Source: Brachionus rotundiformis (taxonomy: Eukaryota; Rotifera; Eurotatoria; Ploima; Brachionidae). Taken from it: 64,000 nucleotides of DNA. The stretch covers positions 6,436,408 through 6,500,407 of the forward strand of contig JAESIW010000137.1 of NCBI GenBank assembly GCA_016802295.1. The letters are read 5' to 3'. Both the position numbers and the translations under genes were made by a program. Under the pieces are notes generated by a model that was given only the letters and a program-made list of their open reading frames with translations, was not told the DNA's origin and made no database searches. Every line of letters starts with the position of its first letter. Position 1 is the stretch's first letter. This document shows, in pieces, positions 48,576-59,984 of this stretch.

Positions 48576-49435
48576 ATTGATCTTTATTTTAAAAATGTAT
48601 TCACATTTTCAACACCTTGGAAAAAGGCTATTTGATAATCAAACAAAATAAAAGAAAACAACCATAAAGGATCTTTCTTAATTTTCTGATAATAAAAACA
48701 CAAATTAAATTATTTTTTTTGTTGATTAATTAATTATTAAAAAAAAGTTAATTTTATGAATTTTTATTTCATTGAAAAAAAAGAACAAATTCTTAAGATT
48801 TAGCAAAATTTTAATTTAACAAAGCTTTAGGATATTTCTTCTTTTTCCTCATCTGAAGCATATGCATCAGCTTGACACCATAAAATTGGAGTCACACGAC
48901 CAGAAAATGTCTCTGGCGACGAGCCTCTCGCATTTTTTAATAAAATCAAATTTTTCCAGCTTGTATTGTCTTTCGCCAGGACAAGTATTTGTCAAAATAT
49001 GGGTAAACCATCATTTATCCTCACTCAGACAATCTGTATTGGTCGAACTTATTAATTTAAATATTTGTTTTGGAAAAAAACCAACTAGGTTATTTGTAAA
49101 GACACTCTTTATCTTAGTTAAATTTTCTATTATTAAAAGTTATTATTTGAGCGATGTTTAATCTCCAAGATTATCTATTTTCTGGAAGTTAAAAATTATC
49201 TAAAAAATAATGAGTCATTATCAAGAAAATAGTTTTTATTTTCAAAAAATAAATTAACTATATGTAAAAAAAATAAAAATATATATTTTTTAAGTGATAA
49301 AAAAAATTGCTCAATAAAAAATTTTGATTTAAATAGCGCATAAACAAATAAAATAAATAAAAAGACAAAAAAAAAAGTGAAAAGCTGTTAGATGAAAACC
49401 AATTGATTGACCATAAGCTCCAATCTTTACACTTT
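48576..49435. other. Intergenic region with a possible decayed exon
   Basis: On the minus strand, about 48835-49010 contains open stretches in two frames (FIKKCERLVARDIFWSCD, and TPILWCQADAYASDEEKEE before a stop). They look coding in composition but are not in one frame and match no family I recognise. The rest is AT-rich. Confidence 0.3.
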
Positions 49436-52400
49436 TTACTCATTTAAGACATTTGGTTTTGATTTTTGGGCTTTTTGAACCACTTGATTAGTGGCCTCTT
49501 TGAATTGAGTCAAAGTTTTTGACAACCAACTATTGTTTCCATTGAGTGCATTATTGGTGGTGTTTATATTTCCAGGCAAGCTATTTATCGACGTGGTAGA
49601 CGCGGACATTATTTCTGAATTATCGACTGAAAACTTGGCTGTAATTGAGCCATGACGGCTCTCCGGGTTCGATCCAATCATTGACTTAAGCTTGTGATCA
49701 AACTCTTGATTCTTGCACTGGGCATCCACAAGTTCCAGCTTCACTCTGGCAAGTTCCAGCTCCAGACTCTTTATTTTAATCTCTGGGTCTGTAAGCTTGT
49801 CTTGATTGCTTTCCAAATTTGCAAGTGAAGTATCCGCTAGGTCAAACTTGTCATCGCATTCGTCCATTTTGGTCTGGTCCTGCTCGAACAAGTCCGTCGA
49901 AGAGCTAGACGAATTTGATATGTTTGTGACTAGATTAGTGGCACTTGAATTCAGCTGAGAATTATCTTCCTCTTCTATCTTATTCCTGTCCGAGCATTGT
50001 TCACATAAATTAAGCTTTTTCAATCTGGTTTCATAATTTTTTTTAAAATTTTCCCATTTTTCCACCTTACCACTCAACGAATTGCATATTTGCTTGTATT
50101 CTTGGATTATTAAACCATTTCTTTCTATTTCCATTTCATATTTTTGCTTTTCACTTGAGCGCATTTCTCTTATTTGCTCAATTTCAGCCTCTGACTTCTG
50201 GTTATCTTTGCGCCAAAGCTGTTTTATCTGATCCAATTCGATCTTTAATTTTTTGTTTGTATCATTTATTTCGTTTAAATTGTTCTGATAGTCGGTTTTG
50301 TACCTGAGCAGCTCAGCTTTGACTATTTCATAGTCCTCGCGCACTTCTTCCAGTTGTTTCGAGAGTACAATCCTGGTCTCGATGTACTCGTTTGCCAAGT
50401 CATCATTTTCCTGCTCCAGTCTTCGGTTCAGCTGGGTCAATCGTTTGTATTCTTTTTCGTAGCGTAAAGTCGGGTCCTCTCTAAGAGCTTCGGCTTCTTT
50501 CATCACTTGGTACTTTTTTTCCAACTTTTTGATCTTTTTCTCATTTATTTTTGAGCTAAAAGCCGACCATATTTGGAGCAAATCTTTGAAATTCTGCTCA
50601 TTGCGGTACTTCTTTGGCAAGCTAACTCGGAAATACTTTAGAACACCTTCAAAATCCAGTGCCAGCAAGTCTCGCTGAGATGCTTTTAAAAGCGACAGAG
50701 CAATCGAAAATATAACATTTATGCCTTCGCTCAGGAACAAATCAAGTATATGAAATACCATAAATAGCGGAAATTTGGCAGTGTACAAGGTCAAAAACCA
50801 TTGACTAGCATACCTTTATCAATATATTAGACCAAGTTAAAATGGTTTAAATTTTTTTCATTTTCTTTAAATGGTGACATAAATTTGACCAAGATGGAAA
50901 AACAGAAAAATTTTCTATAAAATATATTTGACTTTGTATTAGTAAGACTTAATGCTTCTATCATGGAAAAGCTTGTCTGATTTCTGGCATTCAGAGTGTA
51001 ATAAATAGTAAGGGCCTGCTTTGGACACAAGCATGGTAGTTCAAACGATTTAGGAAAGAAAACTTTTATTGGGATCTGTAATAAGACCGCTTGATTTTAA
51101 ACCACAGTTATAAAATAAATTTACACATTTATTGTTAAAATTTTTTACAATTACTCAATAGTACTCAATATAAAAATCATAAATCATAAATTTTGAATAA
51201 GATAAAAACATAAATCTTAATTATCTTTATTGTAAAACATATTTAAATTTTTAGCAAAGTAAAATTTTTGATCAAATTTCAAGCACTCAATCTTGCTCAA
51301 ACATTTTTAGATGCGCAATTAAATTTCATCGCTGATTTTTTATTCTTTTACCATTTCAGAGCTTTATTTTCAAACTTTTGAAAAAAAGGCAGTGTAATTT
51401 CTAAAAATGCAATGAAATTTAATTGCGCATCTAAAAATGTTTGAGCAAGACTGAGCGCCTGAAATTTGATCAAAAATTTTACTTTGCTAAATTTTTTCAT
51501 TTATTAAAGCCCAAAGATTTAACATAAAAGAAAGAAAAAAAAGCTTTATCTTGGGAGGATCAACCAATTCTGTACCAAAGGTGGTCAGACGAGTATAAGA
51601 ATTCAAAAAGGGATCCTAATCAAGATTTATCAAATGCTCCTTGTGTAATTGTTGTCTTATCATTTCTTCTATTTTTTTCTGAGTCCTCTATTGTGTATTC
51701 ACTATTACACTTTAGGTTCCAATGTAGAGTTGGACCATTTTCTACATTTATTTTGAACCTTTGGTAAAAAAACAAATAAACTTATGATTATTTACAAGGT
51801 TGTGAGTCTTTAGAAGTACTCCAGAGACTAATTAAAGATCTAAAATTCGATTGACAACTAGTTGACAAACATATTTACAATTAAATTTAAAAAAATCAAA
51901 ACTGTTTATTTGTAAAATTTGTGTCTAATGAAATAATTTTGAGGTTCAATTAAAAAAAATTTCTTTTTTAATTATTCGAGGCTCTTTTAAATAAATTTGT
52001 GGTGTCTTATTTANNNNNNNNNNNNNNNNNNNNNNNNNNNNNNNNNNNNNNNNNNNNNNNNNNNNNNNNNNNNNNNNNNNNNNNNNNNNNNNNNNNNNNN
52101 NNNNNNNNNNNNNNNNNNNNNNNNNNNNNNNNNNNNNNNNNNNNNNNNNNNNNNNNNNNNNNNNNNNNNNNNNNNNNNNNNNNNNNNNNNNNNNNNNNNN
52201 NNNNNNNNNNNNNNNNNNNNNNNNNNNNNNNNNNNNNNNNNNNNNNNNNNNNNNNNNNNNNNNNNNNNNNNNNNNNNNNNNNNNNNNNNNNNNNNNNNNN
52301 NNNNNNNNNNNNNNNNNNNNNNNNNNNNNNNNNNNNNNNNNNNNNNNNNNNNNNNNNNNNNNNNNNNNNNNNNNNNNNNNNNNNNNNNNNNNNNNNNNNN

Positions 52401-55400
52401 NNNNNNNNNNNNNNNNNNNNNNNNNNNNNNNNNNNNNNNNNNNNNNNNNNNNNNNNNNNNNNNNNNNNNNNNNNNNNNNNNNNNNNNNNNNNNNNNNNNN
52501 NNNNNNNNNNNNNNNNNNNNNNNNNNNNNNNNNNNNNNNNNNNNNNNNNNNNNNNNNNNNNNNNNNNNNNNNNNNNNNNNNNNNNNNNNNNNNNNNNNNN
52601 NNNNNNNNNNNNNNNNNNNNNNNNNNNNNNNNNNNNNNNNNNNNNNNNNGTCTTATCATTTCTTCTATTTCTATTTTCTGAGTCCTCTATTGTGTATTCA
52701 CTATTACACTTTAGGTTCCAATGTAGAGTTGGACCATTTTCTACATTTATTTTGAACCTTTGGTAAAAAAACAAATAAACTTATGATTATTTACAAGGTT
52801 GTAAGTCTTTAGAAGTATTCCAGAGACTTATTAAAGAGCTAAAATTCGATTGACAACTAGTTGACAAACATATTTACAATTAAATTTAAAAAAATCAAAA
52901 CTGTTTATTTGTAAAATTTGGGTCTAATGAAATAATTTTGAGGTTCAATTAAAAAAAATTTCTTTTTTAATTATTCGAGGCTCTTTTAAATAAATTTGTG
53001 GTGTCTTATTTAAAAAATTGTGTATTTAGTTGTAATTGGTCATTTTAAATTAAGTTTTTAAAAAATTAATAAAGATTTTAATTATAAAAATTAAAATGAA
53101 AATTATGTTTATCTTAATTAGAACATTAAAAATTTTTCTATTAAATAAAAAAAAGAATATAAAGAACGTCTTTGTTAATAAAAATGACCAATAAAAAAGA
53201 TGTTTGAGAAAAAAATGGGATTGGGTTTAAACCGTTAATTTCATTTATTGCAATAAATAGTGTGAATTTTTGATTTTCTATTTGATTGATACAATAAAAA
53301 AAAGCTTTTTAAAAATGCCGAGAAGTAACTTTCAAAAAACCCTAAAAGCTTATAGCGAAGAAAATTTACAAATAGCCATTGCTGAAATTGAAGCTAAAAA
53401 ATTAAGTTTAAGTTTTGACTGAGAATCATGTTTTGAAACGATTAGAAGATGAAGAGGCAAAAGAGTTGAACAAAAAGAGGAAAAAAGTGAAAAAGGTTGT
53501 TTCAAATGTAAAACAGTATGGAAAAGTCAAAACAAATGGAATCCTTGTGAGAAATGTAACAATTGGTCTTGTGGGAAATGCCTTCCAAGAGGCTTTGATT
53601 TAGCTATGGAATATTTTTGTTCAAAAAAGTGTTCTAAATAGATAAATTTTGTTTTAAAATAGGATACATATATTTTCTTATACTTTTTTTGTATTTTAAT
53701 TGCTTGAATTTATGTAATTGACGGATTTGCCCCAATGTAGGCGTTGAAACGTTAATGAAAGATCTTTGTTTATTTTAACTATAACTTTTGAACCGTTCTC
53801 TTATTTTAAATAAAGTTTTTTTTTAATTTAAGACAATATTATCTTTTGTTATTTTATATTTTTTTCGAAAAAATCAAATTTTATTAATTAGCGATCAAAT
53901 GAAAGAATTCACGGTTTTACCCCGTTTGACTATAGTTATTTAAATAGGGATCACATTGCTACTTAAATGGTCGATAAAGTTTTAATTTTACCAAATGGTA
54001 AATACACACTTTTTATGGTTACAAGATCCATTTCTATCACTTAAGCACATAAAAATCATTTGATTATTTTAATTAAAATCAAAATTTGAATAATTAATTA
54101 AAGTTATTTTAATAATTTTCTGCATAAACAAATAATAACTATATACTAATATTAATTTATTTTTTAATTTTAAAATCTGGTTCAAAAAAGACCACGTTTG
54201 ACCATTACGACATGTTTTATATTTTTGCTGTACTTAAATATCCATCTTTTATAATAAAAAAAATAAAAATTTTTTCCACAACAAGTCACCAAAATTATCT
54301 TAAATTAAAAAAAAAAAAACTTACATATGACTTTCGATATTTAGATCAACGAAGTGCTCGTTAAGTTCTGGTAAAAGCTCCTTGATCAATGCTTCTAGCT
54401 GAAAAAATCTCAAATGCAGACACTCAAAGTTTGTCTTGAAAATTTCCCTAATCTCATATTTGTACATAATTTTGACCAAGAGGTTGAACGCTTGTTCTTC
54501 TGGCATGTGCAGGAGCAGAGAAGCGATGAGGAAGGACAAGCCTTGACAGTATCCGACCTCTTCGTCATAAATCGAGTATGCCTTGCATATTTTGTACAAA
54601 GCTTGCTGACCATTTTCATCTTGGAAAAACTGATGTCCCGGAAATGTCCTGTTGATGTCGCGAAGAATCACGCTTTCGGATGGAGAGTCCTTGGACAACA
54701 GCACCCGATAAGACTCGTTCATGCTTTTTTCGTTCTCATTGCATCCGGCTAGTAGTTGCCACACTTCGCCCCTAAGCGCTTCGGGAATTCCTTTTCTGAC
54801 CAAAGCTTGCAGACCCTTTGGTCTCTCGTTCCATGTTGTCTTTCTCCACTTAGACAACAATTCACTCCAATCAATCAGCTCCTCTTCGCCACAATCTTTG
54901 CTCACATTTCCCAAGCCACTCATCACCATGTCATTTTCATCATCGCTCACATTCTCGCCAACTTCCAGCTTGGTCTCATGCTCTATGGCGTGCTTTTTCC
55001 GCATCAGCTCAGTCTGGCTGTGTATGCTCTGCAAACTGTATGCTGTGTTGGTAGTTGGTGACAAGTTCTCTTTATTTGTGTTCAATTGTAGAAAAAAGTA
55101 TTCAACATGTTTATTTTTTTGGTACACCCAGAACTTTTCATTTTGGGAAAATATTCTGGCTTTTGTTTCTAGACAAAATCTGACTGGATCCTGGAGACCG
55201 TTTATTACCAGATCGACTGCTATGGTCATAAAAACGCGGGCATTCTTCTGCGTTTCCTCGTTAAGCACCTGCAGGGCCGAGTTGGTCTTACTAGGCTGCC
55301 ACTTGGCCGTGACTACATAGCCGGCATTTTTGCTACCTGGGTTCGAGTCGGTCGATTTTCCCATTGAAACAAGATCCAACAATTGCATGTCCTTATTGCT

Positions 55401-56309
55401 GACATTGCGCCCTTGGCACATGAGCACTCCAAAGCAGCGCTCAATTTCCAATCCATGGTTGGTAATTTGCTGAATTTGTATGTTTATTTGCTTGTCTACA
55501 TTCTTCCTAAGCTTAAAAAACTCTTTTTCCTTTGGTACTTGTTGAAAAGCTTGGTTCTTGGGCTCTTCTTCTTTGATCTCCAATGTAGCGCTGAACACAT
55601 ACTGATTTTCTTTGGAACCATTGACGTACTTGACGGCGTAGTCACAAAACTCCGGATCCAAGCTGGTCGAACTCTGTCCAGTCAAATTTACAAGATTGGA
55701 CGAGCCGATGTTGGTCAAGGATCCGAGCAGTGAGGACGCCACTGATCCCAGCTGGCCCGCTGTGCTGGTCAGGCTTGTTTCGCTGTTCCTGTGTTGCCGT
55801 GATTGCTGTGATTGCTGATTTTGGCGATTGAAGACTGTCCAAAATGAGTACAATATTTTACTCACCGCATCGACTAGATTACATCTGAACACGTGACAGG
55901 AAAAAATGTAGTTCTCACTGGAATCGCCATGGCAAGTGGTAAATGCAAAGCAATTGCTTTCGGGAGTATTTTTGGCACCGCGAACCACAAAAAGCACATG
56001 GGACATCTTATATTCAGCAATGGTCGACTCTTGAGCATCCAAGAGCACAATTTTCTCCTCAATGGTCTGTGGTACTGACATAGTTATCTCTACGAACACT
56101 TTGCCTTGTTCGTTTAGGGTGGTAATTATGCGGTTTATTTCATTTTCAGACTTTGGTGCGTTCACAGAGGCGCATCCCAGATAGGTTACGCCATAAAAGA
56201 GAATACAATTGCTGGGAGAAGATGTTGACTTTGGCTGGTTGGTGCTGGCATCCAGCTCCAAGTCGCCAGGTCTGTTCTCATTTGGTTTTAATTCCTCCTC
56301 TTGTTCCAT
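49436..56309 (-). CDS. RABGAP1: RABGAP1-like TBC Rab GTPase-activating protein
   Basis: Two coding exons, 56309-54325 and 50813-49436, join in phase 2 across a 3.5 kb intron; about 1120 residues, close to vertebrate RABGAP1. Order: PTB domain (about 35-165, CILFYGVTYLGCASV); Q/S-rich linker; the kinesin-like DUF3694 region (about 250-420); TBC domain (about 515-760) with KGIPEALRGEVWQLLAG, the arginine finger in ILRDINRTFPG and the glutamine finger in VGYCQGLSFLIASLL; then a long coiled coil (LTQLNRRLEQENDDLANEYI) ending near WLSKTLTQFKEATNQ. Both catalytic fingers are intact, so GTPase-activating activity on Rab proteins is expected, with roles in endosomal traffic and centrosome function known for the family. 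The splice joins ESHM to YASQWFLTLYTAKFPLF, inside the TBC fold. The ATG at 56309 follows an in-frame TAG. The intron carries a MITE, an N gap and a pogo-like remnant. Confidence 0.95.
51253..51488. mobile_element. Foldback MITE, copy 1 (8-bp target duplication)
   Basis: A 236-bp element whose ends (AGCAAAGTAAAATTTTTGAT and its inverse) form an inverted repeat of about 77 bp with very few mismatches; the middle 80 bp is unpaired and non-coding. AAATTTTT flanks it on both sides (51245-51252, 51489-51496). A nearly identical copy lies at 59655-59889. The 8-bp duplication suggests hAT mobilisation. It sits in the RABGAP1 intron. Confidence 0.85.
51654..52013. repeat. Left copy of a 360-bp direct repeat flanking an N gap
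   Basis: The sequence from GTCTTATCATTTCTTC to the gap edge recurs almost unchanged at 52650-53012, offset 996 bp. No coding content; inside the RABGAP1 intron. Confidence 0.9.
52014..52649. other. Assembly gap (636 N)
   Basis: A run of N in the RABGAP1 intron, bounded by two copies of the same 360-bp sequence. Confidence 0.99.
52650..53012. repeat. Right copy of the 360-bp direct repeat flanking the N gap
   Basis: Near-identical to 51654-52013, with a 6-bp insertion near its start and a few substitutions. Confidence 0.9.
53315..53641 (+). pseudogene. pogo/CENP-B-type transposase remnant, catalytic core deleted
   Basis: The first 35 codons (MPRSNFQKTLKAYSEENLQI then AIAEIEAKKLSL) match the N-terminal pipsqueak-type helix-turn-helix of pogo-family transposases. 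A stop and frame change follow, then LEDEEAKELNKKRKKVKKV, typical of the charged region after the DDE domain, then in a third frame a cysteine array CFKCKTVWKS, CEKCNNWSCGKC and FCSKKC up to the stop, like the PHD-like finger ending these proteins. Several hundred residues including the DDE core are missing, so it is a deletion derivative. It lies in the RABGAP1 intron on the opposite strand to that gene. Confidence 0.6.
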
Positions 56310-57169
56310 CTGAATACTAAACAATGTCTATTAAATTAATTTTTTGCAACCAAATCGCAAAATATAGGAATAATAAAAAATTATTATTTTTGAAATTATG
56401 TTGATAAAATATCAAGAGTGAGAAATTTTCTATTTGCTTTAAATTTTAAAATTATCCATTCAAAAAACAAAAGCTATCTCTTTTTTTAAGACTTTTTTTT
56501 TATATTTAAGAATATGAAAATCATTATTAAGAAAATATTTATTTAAAATTGTTATTAAGATGGTTCTCTAAGTAGTCAAAAATAAGATGTCATATTATTT
56601 TTCAATTTTTTATTAAATAAAGATAATTTATATCCTTAAAGTTTTGGCAATTAGAAAATATGATGCTATTTTTAAAAGTCTTTAAATTTAAGTTTATTAG
56701 AAGGTGTAATGGGAACTGCCATCATAAAATTAATATTTATATGACTAAATGTGTTTTTAAATTATAAAAATAAAATCAATTTCTTGGTTAAATTTATCAA
56801 ATCTTTTTGAAAATGATGTTACTTATCTGTTTAAGACGTATAAAACATAATTTCAAAGATATAATAATTTAGATAAAAGAGTTGATTTGTTTACTTGAAA
56901 TTTTCAATTTAAATATTGTCAATACAAGGAAAAATGGCTGACAAGATGAGAGGTTATTAATCTAGATGATCGATTGTAAACAATTTTAAATATTTTATGT
57001 TTATGTAATTAAAAAATTAACCAAAAATTTATAATAGGATAAATCAAAAGTTTTTTAATTTGAATTTATTAATTAAATTAAATATTTTCACCAATTTTTA
57101 TTGATTAATTCATTTATTAATACTTTTATTCCTAATAGTAAATAATTAATTGAAAAATTATAATTCATT
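56310..57169. other. Upstream region of RABGAP1
   Basis: AT-rich, no exon or repeat recognised; expected to hold the RABGAP1 promoter. Confidence 0.4.
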
Positions 57170-57440
57170 CCTTAAAGTAAGTCTCGGAATCTTCAAAGAA
57201 GGCTGTGTGTGGGACCAGACAGCGCTTAGTACCAGAACAATCCTCTATGGAGCGAAGACATGTACTTGGAATGAAGATGATTATGGCAAACTCAATCGTT
57301 TCCACCTCAGGAGATTGCAGCAGATTGTGGGTCCCAGGAAAGTGAGCTCGACAAGCGCAAAGCTTTACCAGAATGCGCAGTTATGTTGGGCTGGACACCT
57401 CAGAAGGTATGGAGACAACCGTTGGGCAAAATGCTAGTGC
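57170..57440 (+). mobile_element. LINE C-terminal fragment
   Basis: An open stretch reads STRTILYGAKTCTWNEDDYG then LNRFHLRRLQQIVG and LCWAGHLRRYGDNRWAK, the post-RT pattern (LLYG-x-E-x-W ... FH-x-x-x-LR-x-I ... W-x-GH-x-x-R) of Jockey/RTE-type elements. It is open for about 90 codons but lacks the RT domain. GC content is clearly above the flanks. Confidence 0.75.
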
Positions 57441-58060
57441 TTTTCGTAGATCTCGCTGGTGAAATAGGACCATTGTTATTATTAGAATGTTTTATCTACC
57501 TTTAAAATTACTTAAATTCAACCTGAAATTTAAGCTTAGATTTCGTTATCAATTAAAAGTATCAAATTACAAAAATTAAAATCTAAAAATCAACCAGTAA
57601 TTATCAATTTTATAGTTTTTATTAGGTTTTTAATTGATTTTATTAAAAATTAATCAATTTTTTGATTTTACAAATAAAATATTTATCCCAAGATTACTTA
57701 GATTATTTAAGATAATTAAAAAAAATTAATTATAAATTTATATCATGATTAGAAAATTCAATTAACTTAAAAAATTATTAAATTTAAATAATAATATAAT
57801 TTTTCTAAAGACAATTCTAATAATTTTAATTTTAATTTAATTAAGGGAGGGTTAAATTTTTTCTTTAATTATTATATTCCATTTAAAAGTTAAACTCTTT
57901 CTGATGGTATAAAGCTTGACCATGTTCTTTCTCTGCCTTGTCATCCATCCTTGGCCATCTCACATAACTTTCCATTCTACCATATACATATTCTCTTGAC
58001 CTAAATATGTTAGCTCTGAAGCTCGTTCAGATTAAATAATGGCAAAAGTAACTTGAAAAA
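57441..58060. other. Intergenic region
   Basis: No gene seen. The AT-rich part to 57860 has many short inverted A/T stretches with no distinct structure; the GC-richer patch at 57900-58030 has no recognised motif. Confidence 0.4.
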
Positions 58061-58152
58061 ATGCCAATGACTAGACACATAGCAAAAAAATGTTTACCAA
58101 AAACGCTAAGATGGCAATGTTTGCCTGCATATATTTAATTTTATTAAGTTAA
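58061..58152 (+). promoter_or_regulatory. Candidate upstream ORFs before the ATF4-like start
   Basis: Two short overlapping frames precede the main ATG: one from 58061 to about 58138, another from 58090 to 58152 with a second in-frame ATG at 58111. ATF4 genes are known to be translated through upstream-ORF reinitiation under stress. Neither frame overlaps the main start as the classic inhibitory one does, and the transcript start is unknown, so this is tentative. Confidence 0.25.
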
Positions 58153-58250
58153 ATAAATTTCAAAATTATATAACAACAGAGTGCAATATTTCTACATAAA
58201 AAACCTTATATTAAGGTTCGAAGCAGATAGGCAAATAAGTTATTATAAAA

Positions 58251-59189
58251 ATGAGCCACCAAGATATCAACCCTTTTATTGAAAATGAAGATTTGCTGCT
58301 CAGCTGCACATTTTCGGATCAGAATGACTTTCCATACCTGACCGAGCAGCCGTCGTGTGCCATAAACCCGAGCAGCTTTGTCAGCATTGAAGATAGTGAA
58401 GCCAAAGAAATAAAGGACGAGATTGACTTTAACATATTCGACATTCTGCAGCAACAAGACCCGGACATAGCCAGAGTTTTGGAATCAGTTTCAGCTGAAA
58501 GCCCAACTTTGCTACCACAATTGTCACAGACCACCACCGACATGATCCTGGAAGAAAGTAAACCAGAGTCAAATCAAATAGTGAGTTTGGCTGCCAGCGA
58601 TGACAAGGAGATAATCGAGATGAAAAATCTGAATCCTATCACATTGACCCCTACCATGCCAGTTGCTTCGCGGGTGTCAATGCGATTAATAAAAAAGAAA
58701 AAGCCTTTTGCCGAGGAGATTTATGAGGAACCAAAAAAAGCTAGGGGCAAGAGTACCAAAGGCCTTAGAGCTACCAAGCGCAAGCGATCGGTAGATGATG
58801 ATGAGGAAATCTTTAAAAATAATTTGGATGATAATTCAAGAGATGTGCTTTATGATAATTTGTATGATGATGATGATGACTCGTGCAGTTTGTACAGTTT
58901 TGATTCCAAAATGGGCTACAAAATGGGATCCATGCGGAAGCGAATCGACTCGAAAGAGTTCGATCCGGTGAAAAAAGAGTCCAACAAAGAGGCGGCTACT
59001 AGATACAGGATCAAAAAGTCTAACGAAAGAGATAGCCTATTTCAGACCAAGGTTAATTTGGAAAAAGATAATGACAAAATACGTCAACGAATCGAGCTGG
59101 TTCAAATAGAAATAAGCTACCTGAAAAATATGCTTGTCCAGACCCTTATGAGCCAGGGAGTTTTGAAAGACGGCTTACAGATTTCCTAA
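58251..59189 (+). CDS. ATF4: ATF4/cryptocephal-like bZIP transcription factor
   Basis: A single exon of 312 residues. The bZIP is at the C terminus: the basic region (about 240-258) contains NKEAATRYRIKKSNERDSLF, which fits the N-x7-R DNA-contact rule, and the zipper (about 263-295) reads LEKDNDKIRQRIELVQIEIS then YLKNML. NKxAATRYRxKK and ISYLKNM are closest to ATF4 and Drosophila crc. Upstream are an acidic activation-like N terminus (IEDSEAKEIKDEIDFNIFD), a lysine-rich segment (RLIKKKKPF, KATKRKRS-type) and an aspartate run (YDDDDDS). ATF4 proteins drive the integrated stress response; here that is inferred from family. The typical ATF4 degron was not identified. Other bZIP subfamilies remain possible. 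Confidence 0.8.
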   Translation: MSHQDINPFIENEDLLLSCTFSDQNDFPYLTEQPSCAINPSSFVSIEDSEAKEIKDEIDFNIFDILQQQDPDIARVLESVSAESPTLLPQLSQTTTDMILEESKPESNQIVSLAASDDKEIIEMKNLNPITLTPTMPVASRVSMRLIKKKKPFAEEIYEEPKKARGKSTKGLRATKRKRSVDDDEEIFKNNLDDNSRDVLYDNLYDDDDDSCSLYSFDSKMGYKMGSMRKRIDSKEFDPVKKESNKEAATRYRIKKSNERDSLFQTKVNLEKDNDKIRQRIELVQIEISYLKNMLVQTLMSQGVLKDGLQIS

Positions 59190-59325
59190 CAATTTGGAAA
59201 TGGTTATATCAACAATTTTTATATGTAAAATAGTTTATGTTTAAGAAATTAATGTGATAAAATATTTTTTATTTTTATTTCTTTTTTGTTGAAGTATACT
59301 TGTTATTCTAAGTAGAAATTGCCGA

Positions 59326-59331
59326 AATAAA
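59326..59331 (+). terminator. Candidate polyadenylation signal of the bZIP gene
   Basis: AATAAA 137 nt after the stop, followed by a T-rich run, a plausible poly(A) site. Confidence 0.45.
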
Positions 59332-59654
59332 CTTTTTTTTTTAAAAATTTATTTTTTAATTTTCGAATAGGGGAATTATTCAACAAAATATTAATGTTAT
59401 CAATAACATTAAAACTGGCTTTCATAATAAAATTTATAAATATGAAAATAACATACAAGGTGTTTTTTAAATTAATTATGATTAAATATTTTCAATTATT
59501 AACTTTTAATAAGTAATAAGTGTCATTAGAGTTTAATTAAAATTATTATCTAATTTATTAGCTATTAAAATTCAATGCAGAGACATAAGCCATCACCATT
59601 CATCACATCATCATCAAGTGAGACTACAATCTGATTAGAGAATCAGATGAAGAT
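59332..59654. other. AT-rich intergenic spacer
   Basis: No gene or element seen between the bZIP 3' end and the MITE. Confidence 0.4.
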
Positions 59655-59889
59655 AGCAAAGTAAAATTTTTGATCAAATTTCAGGCGCTCAGTCTTGCTC
59701 AAACATTTTTAGATGCGCAATTAAATTTCATCGCTGATTTTTTATTCTTTTACCATTTCAGAGCTTTATTTTCAAACTTTTGAAAAAAAGGATTGTAATT
59801 TCTAAAAATGCAATGAAATTTAATTGCGCATCTAAAAATGTTTGAGCAAGACTGAGCGCCTGAAATTCGATCAAAAATTTTACTTTGCT
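59655..59889. mobile_element. Foldback MITE, copy 2 (8-bp target duplication)
   Basis: A 235-bp near-identical partner of 51253-51488, with the same AGCAAAG...CTTTGCT ends and long terminal inverted repeats. The perfect 8-bp repeat ATGAAGAT flanks it (59647-59654, 59890-59897). The few differences from copy 1 imply both came from one recent source. Confidence 0.88.
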
Positions 59890-59984
59890 ATGAAGATGAA
59901 TAACTAAAAGGTTATATTAACTTTATAATTAATGAACGATTAATATTGATAAGTTCGATTTGAATAGAAATATTAAATATTTAA

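Noticed and set aside
51946..52774. Open frames spanning the second N gap on both strands
   Set aside because: Artefacts of the N run.
54414..56078. Plus-strand frames up to 199 codons
   Set aside because: Antisense to the RABGAP1 exon, which has continuous PTB and TBC homology.
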